A stretch of 64,000 nt of DNA, from contig NW_022985552.1 in the NCBI RefSeq assembly GCF_010093815.1, forward strand, positions 496,001-560,000, in the 5' to 3' direction. How positions within the stretch are numbered: the stretch's first letter is position 1; every line of letters starts with the position of its first letter. A program made the translations under genes and the position numbers. The notes beneath the pieces were generated by a model. The model ran no database searches. It was not told the DNA's origin and saw only the letters and a program-made list of their open reading frames with translations. Source of the DNA: Pseudovirgaria hyperparasitica. Its lineage: Eukaryota > Ascomycota > Dothideomycetes > Acrospermales > Acrospermaceae. Positions 35,072 to 46,152 of this stretch are shown one piece after another.

Positions 35072-36274
35072 CTACCGCGAGCGACCCCCGCCGATATCTT
35101 GTCCAAGCTGTTGATACCGCTGCATTAGCCACCCAGCTTATTTTACTCCACAAGAAGGACTCACCCTATATGCACTGATTTTCTCCCAATTGATCTTCTG
35201 CCTTGTGACAGGCAGCTGTCTTCGCAAGCCCTTGAAAGCCCCCTCACTCAGTTGCACAAACGCTCTGTTCAAATCCTCTTGGTAATGCTTCTCGGCGCCT
35301 GCAATTTGTCGAATGATCTCTGACGCATTGCTTGACGAGACAGATAGCGAGAATGGCTTAGAAGTCAGTAAGCGCACATTACCGTCTTCGTAGTAGTGTA
35401 CATCGACGTGCACTTTGCCGGTAAGTGTAGATGTCGATGGGTTAAACTGATAGACGGAACGCCAGCGGCCATTCCTTTATCATATCAGCTTTATAGATCG
35501 AAGTTATGGCGGGCTTGTGGGTGATACCAGAAGTTGTTCGGGCTGTATTTGTTTGCTACTAGGGCAATAGCTACGGCGGAATCGTTTTCAATTGGGTATA
35601 CGCCATAGGATGAAGCTGGATAGTGCTCCTGTGCATGCGTAGATAACGACTTCAGCAGCGATTTCCTGTAACATCGTCAGCGTTCTCCTTGCGGGTACAT
35701 TAGATATGCCTACGCTAAGTCTGCCTGAGCACCTTCAAGCATGTATGATTGAGCCCCAGAAGCTATCTGCGCAAAGTCAGCCAACCTAATAAGTCATATA
35801 ATATCTTCAGTCACGCACTTGTGTCGCATGATCAAATTGGAAGCTCGTCTGACTCTCCACATCGAAATATCTACCATTCCCTAGCTCATTGAACTCGCTA
35901 ACAAGGACCTGTTATCGCGTGAGCCACGCATGTTCCAAACTCCATTCTCTTAGATAGACCTCTCTACTAGACCCCGGAAGTTTCACAGTCGCGAACTGCT
36001 CCTCGTTATATTTCTTGTATGCTGGTTCGAGTTGCCGGACGACGCCTTCGTCTCCAACAATGGTCGAAAGGGCTACGCGGCTGTCAGCTCCACCTTTCTA
36101 GCGATTGAGAGAGACTCCAGGCATGGAGTCATACCGTTAATGACGTTCGCGAGCTATACAGAGGTCAGTTATCGTATACACGATTGTCTAGGAGAACAGG
36201 ATCGCGGCGCGACCTACCTCGCCAGGAGGCGCTGATGCCACGAAGGACGATAGAACATCCGTGTTTGACACCAT
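35072..36274 (-). CDS. cap1: F-actin-capping protein subunit alpha
   Basis: Eight exons were read: 36218-36274, 36135-36153, 35960-36072, 35819-35908, 35714-35766, 35528-35665, 35165-35474 and 35072-35107. They total 271 residues, the usual family length. The start gives VLSSFVASAPPGEL, typical of CapZ alpha. Diagnostic segments are KKYNEEQFATVKLPGSSRE, GNGRYFDVESQTSFQFDHAT, SYGVYPIENDSAVAIALVAN, KYSPNNFWNGRWRS and KVHVDVHYYEDGNVRLLT. The last exon adds only LGQDIGGGRSR. The subunit forms a heterodimer with beta and caps barbed ends of actin filaments. The second exon is only 19 nt, and the junction before exon 3 (acceptor CGCGTAG at 36073) is the least certain, though the phase and total length agree. 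Confidence 0.92.
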
Positions 36275-36683
36275 ATTAAATGCTGCACAGGTCAAAAGAG
36301 AGAAGGAAAAGTATGATTCCGATGTACCTAAATTGTCCTCGCCTTCAATTGCGACACAACCAACGGCTCCAATGGAGCGGCGGGGGGTGTGGGTCCTTCA
36401 ACCTCTTGGCGCTACCATCGTTCGAAGATCATCATCCCTGCCTGTCTACTGTAAGCTATCTATTAACGGCGGCTTCTGGCATCGCCCGCACTGCGACAGA
36501 TATCGATTTGCTCTCTGTATTTACGCGATTGTGATATCTCATATTCCCCAAATCTGCTTATATCAGGGAATGAAGTCATTCATGAATAGTACATAAGTTC
36601 GTTACTAATGTAGTCCTAACTCCTGAAACACCACGCTCAAAGAATAAGCCAAATTGAGCAATATGATAACTCAGGGATCCATC
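36275..36683. other. Intergenic region with the capping-protein promoter
   Basis: A 409-bp gap between two minus-strand genes. The plus-strand frames that cross it (36261-36596 and 36280-36534) conflict with each other and match nothing. Confidence 0.4.
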
Positions 36684-38768
36684 TCATTCAATGCTCATCT
36701 TCATGAGACCATCATTGGTATCAGTCATCCCTTGAAGTCCAATTCTCTTCGGGCCTACAACAGGAGTCATACTCGCCAGACTTCCCCCGCTCCCTGAACG
36801 CTCTCCGTTCGCATGACCGCACACCGAACCCTCTCGGCTCAGTCTGGGATTATTCCAGGTGCCTTCGCGCTGGCTTGGGGATTGTGATAGGATTGGGCTA
36901 TTCTGTACACTCACACCAGGGGATACAGCGCGTCGTTTTATTGAGTTGATGTCTAGGTCGTCGTCTCTTCGCCTTTTGTTAGACTTCTTCAGTCCTTCTG
37001 CCGCCGTTGGCGGATATGCCTGCGGTGTTCCGCTACGAGAGGCAGAGCTATGAGTGCCATTCTCGTACCCTCGTGCTGAGGCCGACGACGCCGCGGGAGA
37101 GTCCATACTAACATCGTCACTGAGTGCGGACGAACTGCCGCGTGGGAGGTAGGCAGGCGGTGGGGTATATGAATGTATCTCGTTGCTCCATGAGGTTCGC
37201 GAGCCTGGGAAACTTGAATTTGTAGCCCCGAAAGCTCCAAATAAGCCCTTATTGCTGGGTGCAGAGGCGCTTTCTAGCCCCATACCAGCATCCTCAGGTA
37301 TGTCTTCGAGCGACTCTGCAACTCCCGAGGCTGGAATCAGCGATGGCGACGAGTGGGCTGTACTCGGCTGTAAGTCATAGTCTGCATCGCTTTCGCGGAC
37401 TTGTCTTATGATCTCCGCTTCTCTGCGGGCTTCGCTATCTATTGGGGCATATTCTTCGAACAGTTCATTCTTGATCCGTCCGAATTGTCTGGACTTTGGC
37501 TACTCGGCATTAGTGTCTCGTGTATAAATCCTTGTACAGACTCGACCTACGAGTAAATTCGCCCGTCTGGAGACTACCCGTCGAACAACTCCCGGGGTAG
37601 TTGGCACAGGCGGGCCAGTCTCATCCCCACTGTCGTTTCCCGACGAGATGTGTAAATCATTTGTGTGTAAAGATAGACTCTCACGTCTCGAGTTCGACTT
37701 CCGCATGACGGCCTCTCGAACAAAGTAACCTCCGCCACCTTCTGTATTCCGGCCCTGTGGTGGCGATGCTGGGCCCGGGCTAGCGAGCGAAGTCCTTCCA
37801 TTAGCACTACTAGATCCTTTTCTGCTCTTAGCTTTCCTGAGCCTCGCTCTGTGTATGCTCATGAAGTTTGGTGGGCCAGATGGTACAAAAGGATTCGCCC
37901 AGCCTCCAGGACTGTGGCCCGACGTCGCTGTAGATCCAAAGGGTGAAGGTATGTTGTGGTTCGACTTGACTACTTGCGGCGTCATGAGTACTGGGTCATC
38001 GACGTCGTCTGTGTATAACATGGCATCTTCCATCTCAGATTCGCTGCTCGAGGAATCGTCAATTCCCAGCATATTGACACTACCAACAGAGCTTGAGGTC
38101 ATAGTTTTCTCCAGACCCACGTTATTCCACGCAGCATTCGCCCCTCCACTTGGTGAGTCCATTGTTATAAAGGAGCTTGTCCGAGATTTACGGGGTATCA
38201 CGAGTCCTTTCTGTGTTATCGTAGGGGACGAATCAGGCGAGGACTGCTCCGCAAGGGTAGAGTGATGAAGATTCGTGCACGCTCGTGAGAACTCTGCACC
38301 TCGGGAACGGCGTGGGAGAAGGTGCAGAGGTGAGGCGTATGTAAGGGTACGGTCCAACTGAGGCGATAGAGGTGCCCGTGTTTGGGTATTTAAGACTGAC
38401 GTTGGCATGCTAGAATCCCGAGGTGGCATCTGAAGTGACAAGCCACGCGAGAGGAGTTCTGGCCTTCTTGGGGTCTTCGGGCCTGATATAATTGTATGGT
38501 CATCTTTTGACTCTTTCTTCGGCTCGCGAAACTTTGGAGATGGTGATAGCTGAGGGAGAGATTCCGAGAAGGAGCGGCTCTTCGAAGGAGAATTAGCCGG
38601 CGTGCGATTCGGATTATTGTGGTTCGGTACCATGTCGCTAGGATGGCTCTTGTCCATTCGCGCGCTCGAGTCTGGCAGTTGCGATGTTATCTGGCTGGCG
38701 ATGATGGCGCTCATGGTGGTAGCGTGGATCGGATCAACTGGACCATTGGAAGTGAAGCTTGAAGACAT
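36684..38768 (-). CDS. Conserved fungal Ser/Pro-rich nuclear-type protein
   Basis: Two exons, 37551-38768 and 36684-37499 (51-bp intron, GTAGGT to GAGTAG), encode 677 residues. The protein is mostly low complexity (Ser, Pro, Asn), with many Ser-Pro and Thr-Pro sites that suit cyclin-dependent or MAP kinases. Two ordered islands stand out: one around the junction (VVRRVVSRRANLLPKSRQF, followed by a charged helix with EARREAEIIRQVRESD), and KKSNKRRRDDDLDINSIKRR near 460-600, which could be a nuclear localisation signal. An acidic patch SSSSESEMEDAMLYTDDVDD lies in the first exon. The junction restores a continuous helix, so the two frames are one gene. Function unknown; a transcriptional or cell-cycle regulator is only a guess. 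Confidence 0.8.
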
Positions 38769-39120
38769 TTAGAAGCCTATTCAGCACCATAGTATGTATT
38801 AGGAGCTGGAACTGCAGTTGTTGAAGTTGGACTAGGATGAGCGTGTGTTTGTAAGACACGCATCAAGCGCGATGATGTTAGTGCTCCCGAGCAAGGTCTT
38901 GGGGCGTCAAACAGCCCCGCGTAGATCCATCCATACTATCCATTAATACCAGGAGGGGGTACGATGGAATATACTGATTATATCGTATCAAGAGGCGGCC
39001 ACTTACTTGACAGGACCTGCTTGCGACTACACAACACATTTGGCATACAGTTTTATCTTAGGACTACATCCTTTACAGAACACTCACGGTCCCGTATACG
39101 AACAGTTTTCCCGATTGAGC
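38769..39120. other. Short intergenic region
   Basis: A 352-bp gap holding the promoter of the Ser/Pro-rich gene and the terminator of the next minus-strand gene. No other signal was recognised. Confidence 0.4.
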
Positions 39121-40926
39121 TCACTCACTGCACACAATACCTCTAACATGCTTGACATCGTCCCAGCTAGCTTCCCAAATGGTGCTCATGACGAATTCTG
39201 GCTGCCTCTCGACGACTCTTATTTTCCCGATACATCTGCACATCTGTTTCTGATCCACTGCTGAGGCTTGCAAATGCAGCGCATTGAACTTGGAAAGCTC
39301 TGTCTCTTTGCGCACATCGTGCACTGATCTCAAGTATGGCGGTCTGTCGTGGAATAAGTCACACAGAACAAACTTCTGTGCATTGTTATCTCCTTCAGAG
39401 GCGCTTAAAATCCTTGCATAGAGCTCGATGACGATTCCTTGATTACAGCGCATTGCGCGTAGGCCCTCGTTTATAGCCTCTCCCACCCGAAAGCAAGTTC
39501 GAGATAGTGTGTCTTTCGATAGTCCGATGATTGGCGACCGGTCTCTCACTGACATTGGGAAAGGAGGCCTAACAAAAGGTCGGAGCCGATCTGAGGCCTC
39601 TTCTTCTGTGTGCGGAAGTCTCATAATTGCTATCCCATCTTCGTACCTCCTGTCGTCGAGACTACTCAGTTCATCATTGAGAACTTCGCTCGGCTCAGAG
39701 TCTCTAATGATACCATTCCTGGACTTTCTGTCATCACTCTCACCGTCGTCAAACGCATCTATCTGGAGCGACCAGTCTATTTCATGGGTTCCCTTGGGGC
39801 TAGAAGGTGGCTGTGACGCCAAGCTTAAATAGCCCATTAATGATGTATCAATGTCATCGAAAACATCTGACTCGAAACCTGTCTCGGTGGTGAGGTCTTC
39901 AATGCAAGGCTCATGTGGGTCTAGATTCTCGATTTGTTCGTCAGATTCAAGCTCATTGAACTCGAAGTAGCCAGAGTTAAGGAAGTCAGAAGTAAGGAAA
40001 GAATCACTCTGCTGAATTAGCATATGGAGCTCGTGATTTTCTTCCGTGGCATTCGTCATGGACGTCGTGTCGATCGCTGACGGACTCATAATGTTGATAG
40101 CTAGCAAGTCCGAATCTGATGATGTATCAGAATCAGTGAACATATCTGGGACTTCATGTGAAGTTGCGATAGGCACCGTCTCGATAACAATCGCAGCTTT
40201 GGTAGTGGACTGCTTTTGGTCGGATCGGACAACTGGGACATTGGGATTAGAAGATGGAGATAAATTGCTATTCTTGACGATTTCTAAGATTAGACGTTCT
40301 GTCCGGCTTGCGCATCCGGTCGAACTGGGAACTAGCTGCCCTATGCCTCTCTGTCGATCGTAAGCAGTAAACCCGTGAATGGTCTGTGATTTCAGTGCAT
40401 CTTGCGAGGTTAGTGGCGCGACGAGCGATACTGCGTCTGTCAAGTCATGCCTAGATGCTATCTTCGTGGACAGAGTCGAAGGTATCGTTGCGAATCGTAC
40501 AAGCTCTGTGGCAGTATTAAAGTCTGCCGGAGCAGTGAGTGGATGGAGACTCGGAGTGCTTTGATACATATGTAATGGCGGACTGGATTTATTAGGAGTC
40601 TTCTTCGGTTTGGTGATTTTGAAAACCCTGGTCACAGGTTGCGAGTGGTTATCACTGGGTATTCTCGTTGCACGCTTCTTTGTCAATGCCTTGATCTCTG
40701 GAGATTTCTGAAGACTTGGATTCGTCGATCCAGAATGCACTCGGATGCGCTTGCGTCGAGCTTGAGCCGCATATGAGCCTGTCGTCTCACATACGTGTTG
40801 TGGGCTCCTCTTTGGCTCAAACAGGAAAGGATGATCTAACGGTTGAGAGATTTCGACTGCGCGATTGTCACTGTCAATAAAACTTGTCTTCCCCAGTGTA
40901 ACATTGATCGGCGTGAATGAAGACAT
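39121..40926 (-). CDS. Conserved fungal protein with an ordered C-terminal domain, function unknown
   Basis: A single exon of 601 codons. Residues 1-430 are low complexity with basic patches (AQARRKRIRVH; KITKPKKTPNKSSPP) and acidic ones (about 280-400). The last 140 residues look folded and conserved: CFRVGEAINEGLRAMR, VIELYARILSAS, FVLCDLFHDRPPYLRS, CRCIGKIRV, and IWEASWDDVKHVRGIVC at the end. The alternation of short strands in this tail resembles an OB fold, but I cannot name the family with certainty. It is divergently arranged with the Lsb5 gene across a 726-bp gap. Basic patches suggest a nucleic-acid or nuclear role by inference only. Confidence 0.8.
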   Translation of the reverse strand: MSSFTPINVTLGKTSFIDSDNRAVEISQPLDHPFLFEPKRSPQHVCETTGSYAAQARRKRIRVHSGSTNPSLQKSPEIKALTKKRATRIPSDNHSQPVTRVFKITKPKKTPNKSSPPLHMYQSTPSLHPLTAPADFNTATELVRFATIPSTLSTKIASRHDLTDAVSLVAPLTSQDALKSQTIHGFTAYDRQRGIGQLVPSSTGCASRTERLILEIVKNSNLSPSSNPNVPVVRSDQKQSTTKAAIVIETVPIATSHEVPDMFTDSDTSSDSDLLAINIMSPSAIDTTSMTNATEENHELHMLIQQSDSFLTSDFLNSGYFEFNELESDEQIENLDPHEPCIEDLTTETGFESDVFDDIDTSLMGYLSLASQPPSSPKGTHEIDWSLQIDAFDDGESDDRKSRNGIIRDSEPSEVLNDELSSLDDRRYEDGIAIMRLPHTEEEASDRLRPFVRPPFPMSVRDRSPIIGLSKDTLSRTCFRVGEAINEGLRAMRCNQGIVIELYARILSASEGDNNAQKFVLCDLFHDRPPYLRSVHDVRKETELSKFNALHLQASAVDQKQMCRCIGKIRVVERQPEFVMSTIWEASWDDVKHVRGIVCSE

Positions 40927-41652
40927 CGGAGGTGTGGTGCTTCAGGTTCGCGGACGGTGTACTGGCTTTAGATATAAAAGGTCATCATCAGCGATAAATT
41001 GTCATGGAACCAAAGCCAGGTCAGATCTGAAGATGGAAGCCATTCAAGTTGCAGTTGCCGAAATTCGACCGAGTGGGGTCATGCCAGTCCTGTGACGTTT
41101 CTGGTGATTGGACCCACCATCCATCCCTCATAGCTCTTTGTCTCTTCTCATAGTCAATCACAATATACACAACCAAGACCCCATCCAATACATTCAACAT
41201 ATCCTCATTATTGGCCACTGCAACTGATCGTGCGCTTTGAGCCTGCTTTCAACTTTGGACCCTGTCTCTTCCAAGCTAGGGTTGATTGCTTGGACCGGAG
41301 CACCTCCGAAGCCACTTGCAGCCTGCCGTTCACCCGTACATGATAAATTGATACAGCAAACTCCTGTCAGTAACTTATCGAAAGAGTTATACCATCCTTT
41401 GGTGCATGCCAGTTCACCGCAAAAGCACTGTTAAGACGTGTTTCTCACACAAAGGACGTACGTGAAATATGCATTCGTATCTCACCCCCGCTGCTGAGTC
41501 ATCCACTATTCATTCTCGGCTCTCGAGTAGAAAGAATGTGTTATGGTCCATGCATGATATAGCCAGAGCAATAAGGCTTACGTACTGGCATGTCTGACTG
41601 ACCTAAGAGCCTGAACAGTCATCGAACTCTCTGAACATCATCACTGGCGAAC
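40927..41652. promoter_or_regulatory. Divergent promoter region between the unknown protein and Lsb5
   Basis: A 726-bp gap separates two outward-pointing start codons. The frames 41237-41434 (+) and 41021-41218 (-) show no family features. No specific factor site can be supported. Confidence 0.4.
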
Positions 41653-43059
41653 ATGTTCAGTACTCAGGTGAGCACGCAGCGGGTTTTACTTCTGTGTTGC
41701 CTGGATATAACTTCATCTCCAGTCTCTGACGTGTCCTCCAGCATCCGTATTCCGCAGTTACAGTCCAAATAGACCGATTGACAAGTGAGCAATACGAAGA
41801 AGATGACATCTCAGGCATCGTCGACCTTATCGAAGTGATTCGCATACAAGCCTCAGGTCCTACGGAGGCTGCGAGAGCTATTCGCAAGAAACTGCATGTC
41901 AGTATCCATGGCGCTCTGAATTAAACTAATCTAGATTAGCAAATATGGAGACGTGCATCGACAACTGCGGGCTCTCACCATACTTGATGGTCTGATCCAA
42001 AATGCTGGAAGTAGGTTCCAACGAACATTTGCCGACGAACCTCTTCTAGAACGTCTTCGTGTCATGGCTCGGGATGATATGATTGACAAGGCTGTGAAGG
42101 ACAAGTGTAACCTTCTGTTTCGACAATGGGCTGTCGCATACAAAGGAACACAGGGATTATCAGGCATCGCGACAGTATACAAGCAATTACCCCAGAAGAA
42201 ACGTCCAACGGTAGACTCATCTCGGGTCATTCGTGAAAACAATAGGGAAGCCGAGAGAGAAGAAGAGCCAGAGCAGGTGACACAGCACCGCCGTAACACC
42301 AGCAGCAAAAGCAATCCTGCGACCTCCCAGGGATCTGGCAGTCGACCAAATGCAGCAACTCTGGGCCCCTCGACTCCTGCAAGCTCATCCATCTTCAAGA
42401 GAGACAAGAAATCCAAAGGGAAGCCATTCAACTTGGAACGGGAAAAACCACAACTACTTGAGACCATCGCTTCTGCCTCGGTAGCAAGCACCAACCTTCT
42501 GAATGGCCTTCAGCTTGTGAACCGCGAGCAAAGTCGTGTCAGCGAGAATGCTGAATGTGTAAAGCGCTTTGAACTTTGCAAGCGTATACGTCGACAGGTT
42601 CTGCGATACATTCAACTCATCGAGACTAACGAGCAATGGCTAGGCGGTCTCCTCAATGCCAACGACGAGCTTGTCAAAGCCTTGATGGCATTTGAGATCA
42701 TGGACAAGAGCATTGATGACGATAGCGATAGTGACACTGAGGCCGCGATCACACAGTCTAATATGGTATCCAGTTCTCCAAAGACCCCACACGAGGCTAT
42801 GGCAGGACTCAATATCAGGGACGAGGACGCTCCACCTAAGCCTCCTCGACCAACACATCTTGGTATGCCTCCAGTTCCGCAGTTCGCTGGTGCTGGTAAG
42901 CAAAGGCTTGAAGACAGCGAGCCAGAAGATGACGATGAAGACCCGTTTGGCGACCAGAATGCAGTCAAGACGCCGTACATTGAAAATGACCAAATGACCT
43001 GGTAAGATCCTCTGAATGGCTGTAGCAGCATCGCTAATTCTTGCAGGCGCGACGTTTAA
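41653..43059 (+). CDS. lsb5: Lsb5-like VHS-GAT endocytic adaptor
   Basis: Exons 41653-41667, 41742-41893, 41940-43001 and 43047-43059 encode 413 residues. The N-terminal VHS-type domain shows YSAVTVQIDRLTSEQYEEDD, ARAIRKKLKYGDVHRQLRAL and TILDGLIQNAG; the GAT-like helical domain follows the linker (about 180-290) with LIETNEQWLGGLLNANDELV. An acidic, Pro-rich tail ends in DPFGDQNAVKTP. Yeast Lsb5 binds Las17, Sla1 and ubiquitin at the plasma membrane and links actin regulation to endocytosis. The intron 41894-41939 starts with GC (GCATGT) and ends TTAG; only this junction restores KKLKYGD. The last intron is optional: unspliced, the frame stops at 43005 right after Trp; spliced, it adds Arg-Asp-Val. 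Confidence 0.88.
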
Positions 43060-44697
43060 GTACATTCGCTTTCTAGGCTTCATAGATCATTCTAAGGCCC
43101 TATGCTCATACCTACGAATAACGTGCCCATCATATCATGTCTATCTTGTGATCTTCTCTAGTGCACGATGCATTTCTAAGCCAATCACCATAAAACGGAT
43201 TGTAGGTCAGAAACTATGTACCTGGACATCGTTCTCACAGGACGAGTAAGTACACCAATTCCTGCCAACCAAGTCTCCGTATTTGTCACTCAGCACCTGA
43301 TCATGACGTTCCAGCACTTGTAAACACAGAGGGCTATTGCACGTTCATTTCTATCCATGTTACTTGTCTCTCGGGTCAAAGACCCGACCGGTATGCGTAA
43401 TCCTCCTTCCACATGTTGGTACCCTGATGCGCGAGGAACCCAACGGTCCATTGAGTCTCCACAGTGACAATTTGACACGATCCGGAAGTAAACCAACGCA
43501 TAACCAACGCAGTGGGAACATACTCGCTGGTCACCAGATGGAGTGCTATGTTTCCACCATAAAGCAAAGATATGGAGAGCTTCGGTGCCTGTTAGATGTG
43601 GGGACTAATATGTGCTTCAAGAACAAAAACTTTACTAACTCAACACTGAATCCTTCTATAAACAACAAACACAACACTACCTGCAGATAAGAGGAATGAG
43701 ATGGTGACGATATTGATGTGAACCTCAATGATGACTGGACCTATGATCTACGTCCTGTTGGAATATGCCAACAGCAAGCCACATGTATCGATCCATTCAT
43801 TCGAAATTGCTTATCGTTGAGCTTGTACCTATCTGAATGTATGCGATTAGTCGGAAAAAGTGCTTGAGAGTAGCATGGATACTCAAAAAACCGTGCTCTT
43901 TGGGTGAGAGAAATGCGATACACCGAACACGGAGCCACCGAAATCAGCGTTCTAAGCTAGAATCTCTACTTTCAAGGTGGCCTGGAACGGCAAACATTGT
44001 ACAATGGAGCTTGAAGAATTGCTTCCCAACCAAAAAACATAGCTATTTTCGTCAATCTCCAAGTTGAAAGAACTTCTAAAGGTAGAGCTAGGAACCGCAA
44101 AAATCGTACTTCTCAGCTAAGGAAACCGCTTCAACGTGAACAGGAGTCAGCTAGAATTAGTAGCGCAGAACATACTAATCGCTTTCTAGCCATGTGGAGG
44201 CTGTAATATATAGTTGTTATGTGTATTAAGGTGTGCTGATTGGGTACTGTGTACGAAGATCTTGAACGCCTCAACGTCGAGGACATCATATAAATGTGTC
44301 GGGTGTAAGTTACACAGATTCTAAAGGTTGGTTAATTGCTTTATTCTGAATCCGAATTGTGTATATAGATAGTTTCTGGTAGAAGTAACTCCTATTGCGT
44401 AGACCATAGGCCACGTTTGTGCATGTCTCGAAGTTTGAAGTCACCGAACGGTGAACAGGACACGCTGTTTTCAAGTACATCGATCGTAAGAAGCAGTGCT
44501 ATGGTCAAATCTGGATATAGAATCGGATGGACAGATGGCAATGCTAGCACATAGAAAGTCACCAGGAAGCACGATTCACGAAGTTCATCTTGACGCGCAA
44601 CCAGTATTCCATTCAATTGGTATCATTAAACCTGCTTATCCAGCCACCCGAGAACGCCATGCCCCATGCTTTGACCCCGATTTCTCCCACCCAAAGA
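43060..44697. other. Intergenic region, no supported gene
   Basis: About 1.6 kb between two genes pointing towards each other. Several short frames (43337-43690, 43837-44067, 44496-44726) overlap and conflict. Nothing beyond terminator function can be proposed. Confidence 0.4.
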
Positions 44698-45290
44698 TCA
44701 CACAAACGCGCTGCCGTCCGGCATGACAAAGCCGGACTCGGCAAAGTCCTCGCGCAAGTGCGCCACCATGCCCTCGACCTTGCTGCGCTGCTTGTCGAGC
44801 AGCGCGGCCTCCCTGCCAGATGCGCCGGAAAGAGGGTATCTTGGGGCACCGGCGACCTCTGGGGTCACCTTCCACATGGCCTTGCGGCCTGGTGGCGCAA
44901 CGCCCTCCATGACAAGAATTAGCCCCTTCTGGACACTACAGGCGAAGATGTTGGCGTCCTCCGCCTCGATCGTGAGATTTTCGAGCTCCGGGCCACTGAT
45001 GCTGGCGTCGGAGTCTTCAGTCGGATTTGGGTGTGAAGCACCCTGCTGGACAAGGTAGCTCCTGTCGTTCCAGACCATTGAGACGATGGCGGCGCGGCTA
45101 CGGAGAGCTTTGATATCCTCCACTGGAGTGTTGTAGGCGATGAGAGTGCCGTTTGGCGACATGACGCTTTCGATGATGTTAGCAGTGCCGCTCAGTCGAC
45201 AAAATCATCGACGACTTACAAGATGACAGGCGAATATATCTCGTGGGCATTCCGAGAGAGAAAGTCACTGAGCGCCTTGATCTCGAGCAT
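44698..45290 (-). CDS. Roadblock/LC7-domain protein (Ragulator/EGO-type candidate)
   Basis: Exons 45220-45290 and 44698-45166, joined across a 53-bp intron (GTAAGT to CGAAAG), encode 179 residues. The opening MLEIKALSDFLSRN, then VIFVMSPNGTLIAYN, then ALRSRAAIVSMVW follow the helix-strand-strand-helix order of the roadblock/LC7 fold. After a Ser/Asp-rich insert (about 75-95) the strand pair IFACSVQKGLILVMEG completes the fold; a C-terminal helical tail follows. Small fungal proteins of this type belong to the lysosomal/vacuolar Rag GTPase-TORC1 scaffold, or more distantly to dynein light chains and Mgl-like regulators. Assignment to the EGO/Ragulator group is inference. Without the first exon the fold would lack its first helix, which supports the model. 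Confidence 0.78.
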
Positions 45291-46152
45291 GGCTACGGGG
45301 ACCTGGCAGTCGTTAGCTTTAGGTGTTTCGATTGAAATTGACTTGCTTATCAACACCCGTGACCAGGGTGTTGTGTAGAAACTGCATTGATAATTACAGG
45401 ATACTTTGATCGATGGAAGAAGTCATAGACCTTATCTTCCAGGTCGTTGAAGCCTTCATGAACAGCGTGAAAGAATCGTCGAATATGTGCGGTGACCATT
45501 TCGAAGAAAAACGACTTACGAGCTGAGTCTTGTTGAATAACTTGTAATAGCTCAATCGAGCTGCCAGGGAAGCTGGTCTTGGTGTATTGAGCTGTTGAAG
45601 TCTTGGAGAGTGAGTGTCAACGCAAGAGTATGAATCTCAGGCTTTGATTCGATGAGTGTACGGGCATGTAAGTTTTGGACGCGGTATCTAACAATTGACG
45701 CACAGCAAAGAAGTTTGTTGTTGAAAGTTGAGTTTGAGGTTCGCGGTTTATCTTCACTTTAAAGATCTCGAGCTCGAGCAACAATAGCAACACTAGTGCT
45801 AGCGCGAAAGCCTGGACTTTGCGCTAGTCCTGTCCTGTCAAGAGTGGCTGATGCTCTAGTCACGTGAACAGAAACTCGTGGCGTGAGCACCGAGATGAAG
45901 AGGCGTCGAGAAAGTTTGAGATCTAAGTGCAAGTACACGGATGCTGCTAGTCGCGATATTTCTGTCCTTGCAAGATCCCATCTAATTGATGATGTTGGTG
46001 ATTAATCTCTCAGATGAAGCCAGAATGACCTCCACTTGCCCGGCCGAACCTAGCTCTCGACTGCACGTCATACGTCGCAGACGAAGCAACCCCTCTTATG
46101 ATTGAGATACGCCTTCAAGAGTTCATGATCAAGTCTTTCTATCTGGGCGCAC
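45291..46152. promoter_or_regulatory. Divergent promoter region of the roadblock and glyoxalase genes
   Basis: An 862-bp gap between outward-pointing starts. A minus-strand stretch at about 45420-45600 has exon-like look but no start or frame that can be defended. No specific binding site is claimed. Confidence 0.35.

Noticed and set aside
36015-36035. GGTTCGAG resembling a tRNA B box
   Set aside because: It lies inside a capping-protein exon and no cloverleaf can be formed around it.
45420-45600. Exon-like minus-strand stretch upstream of the roadblock gene
   Set aside because: No start codon or splice pair gives a frame longer than about 20 codons.
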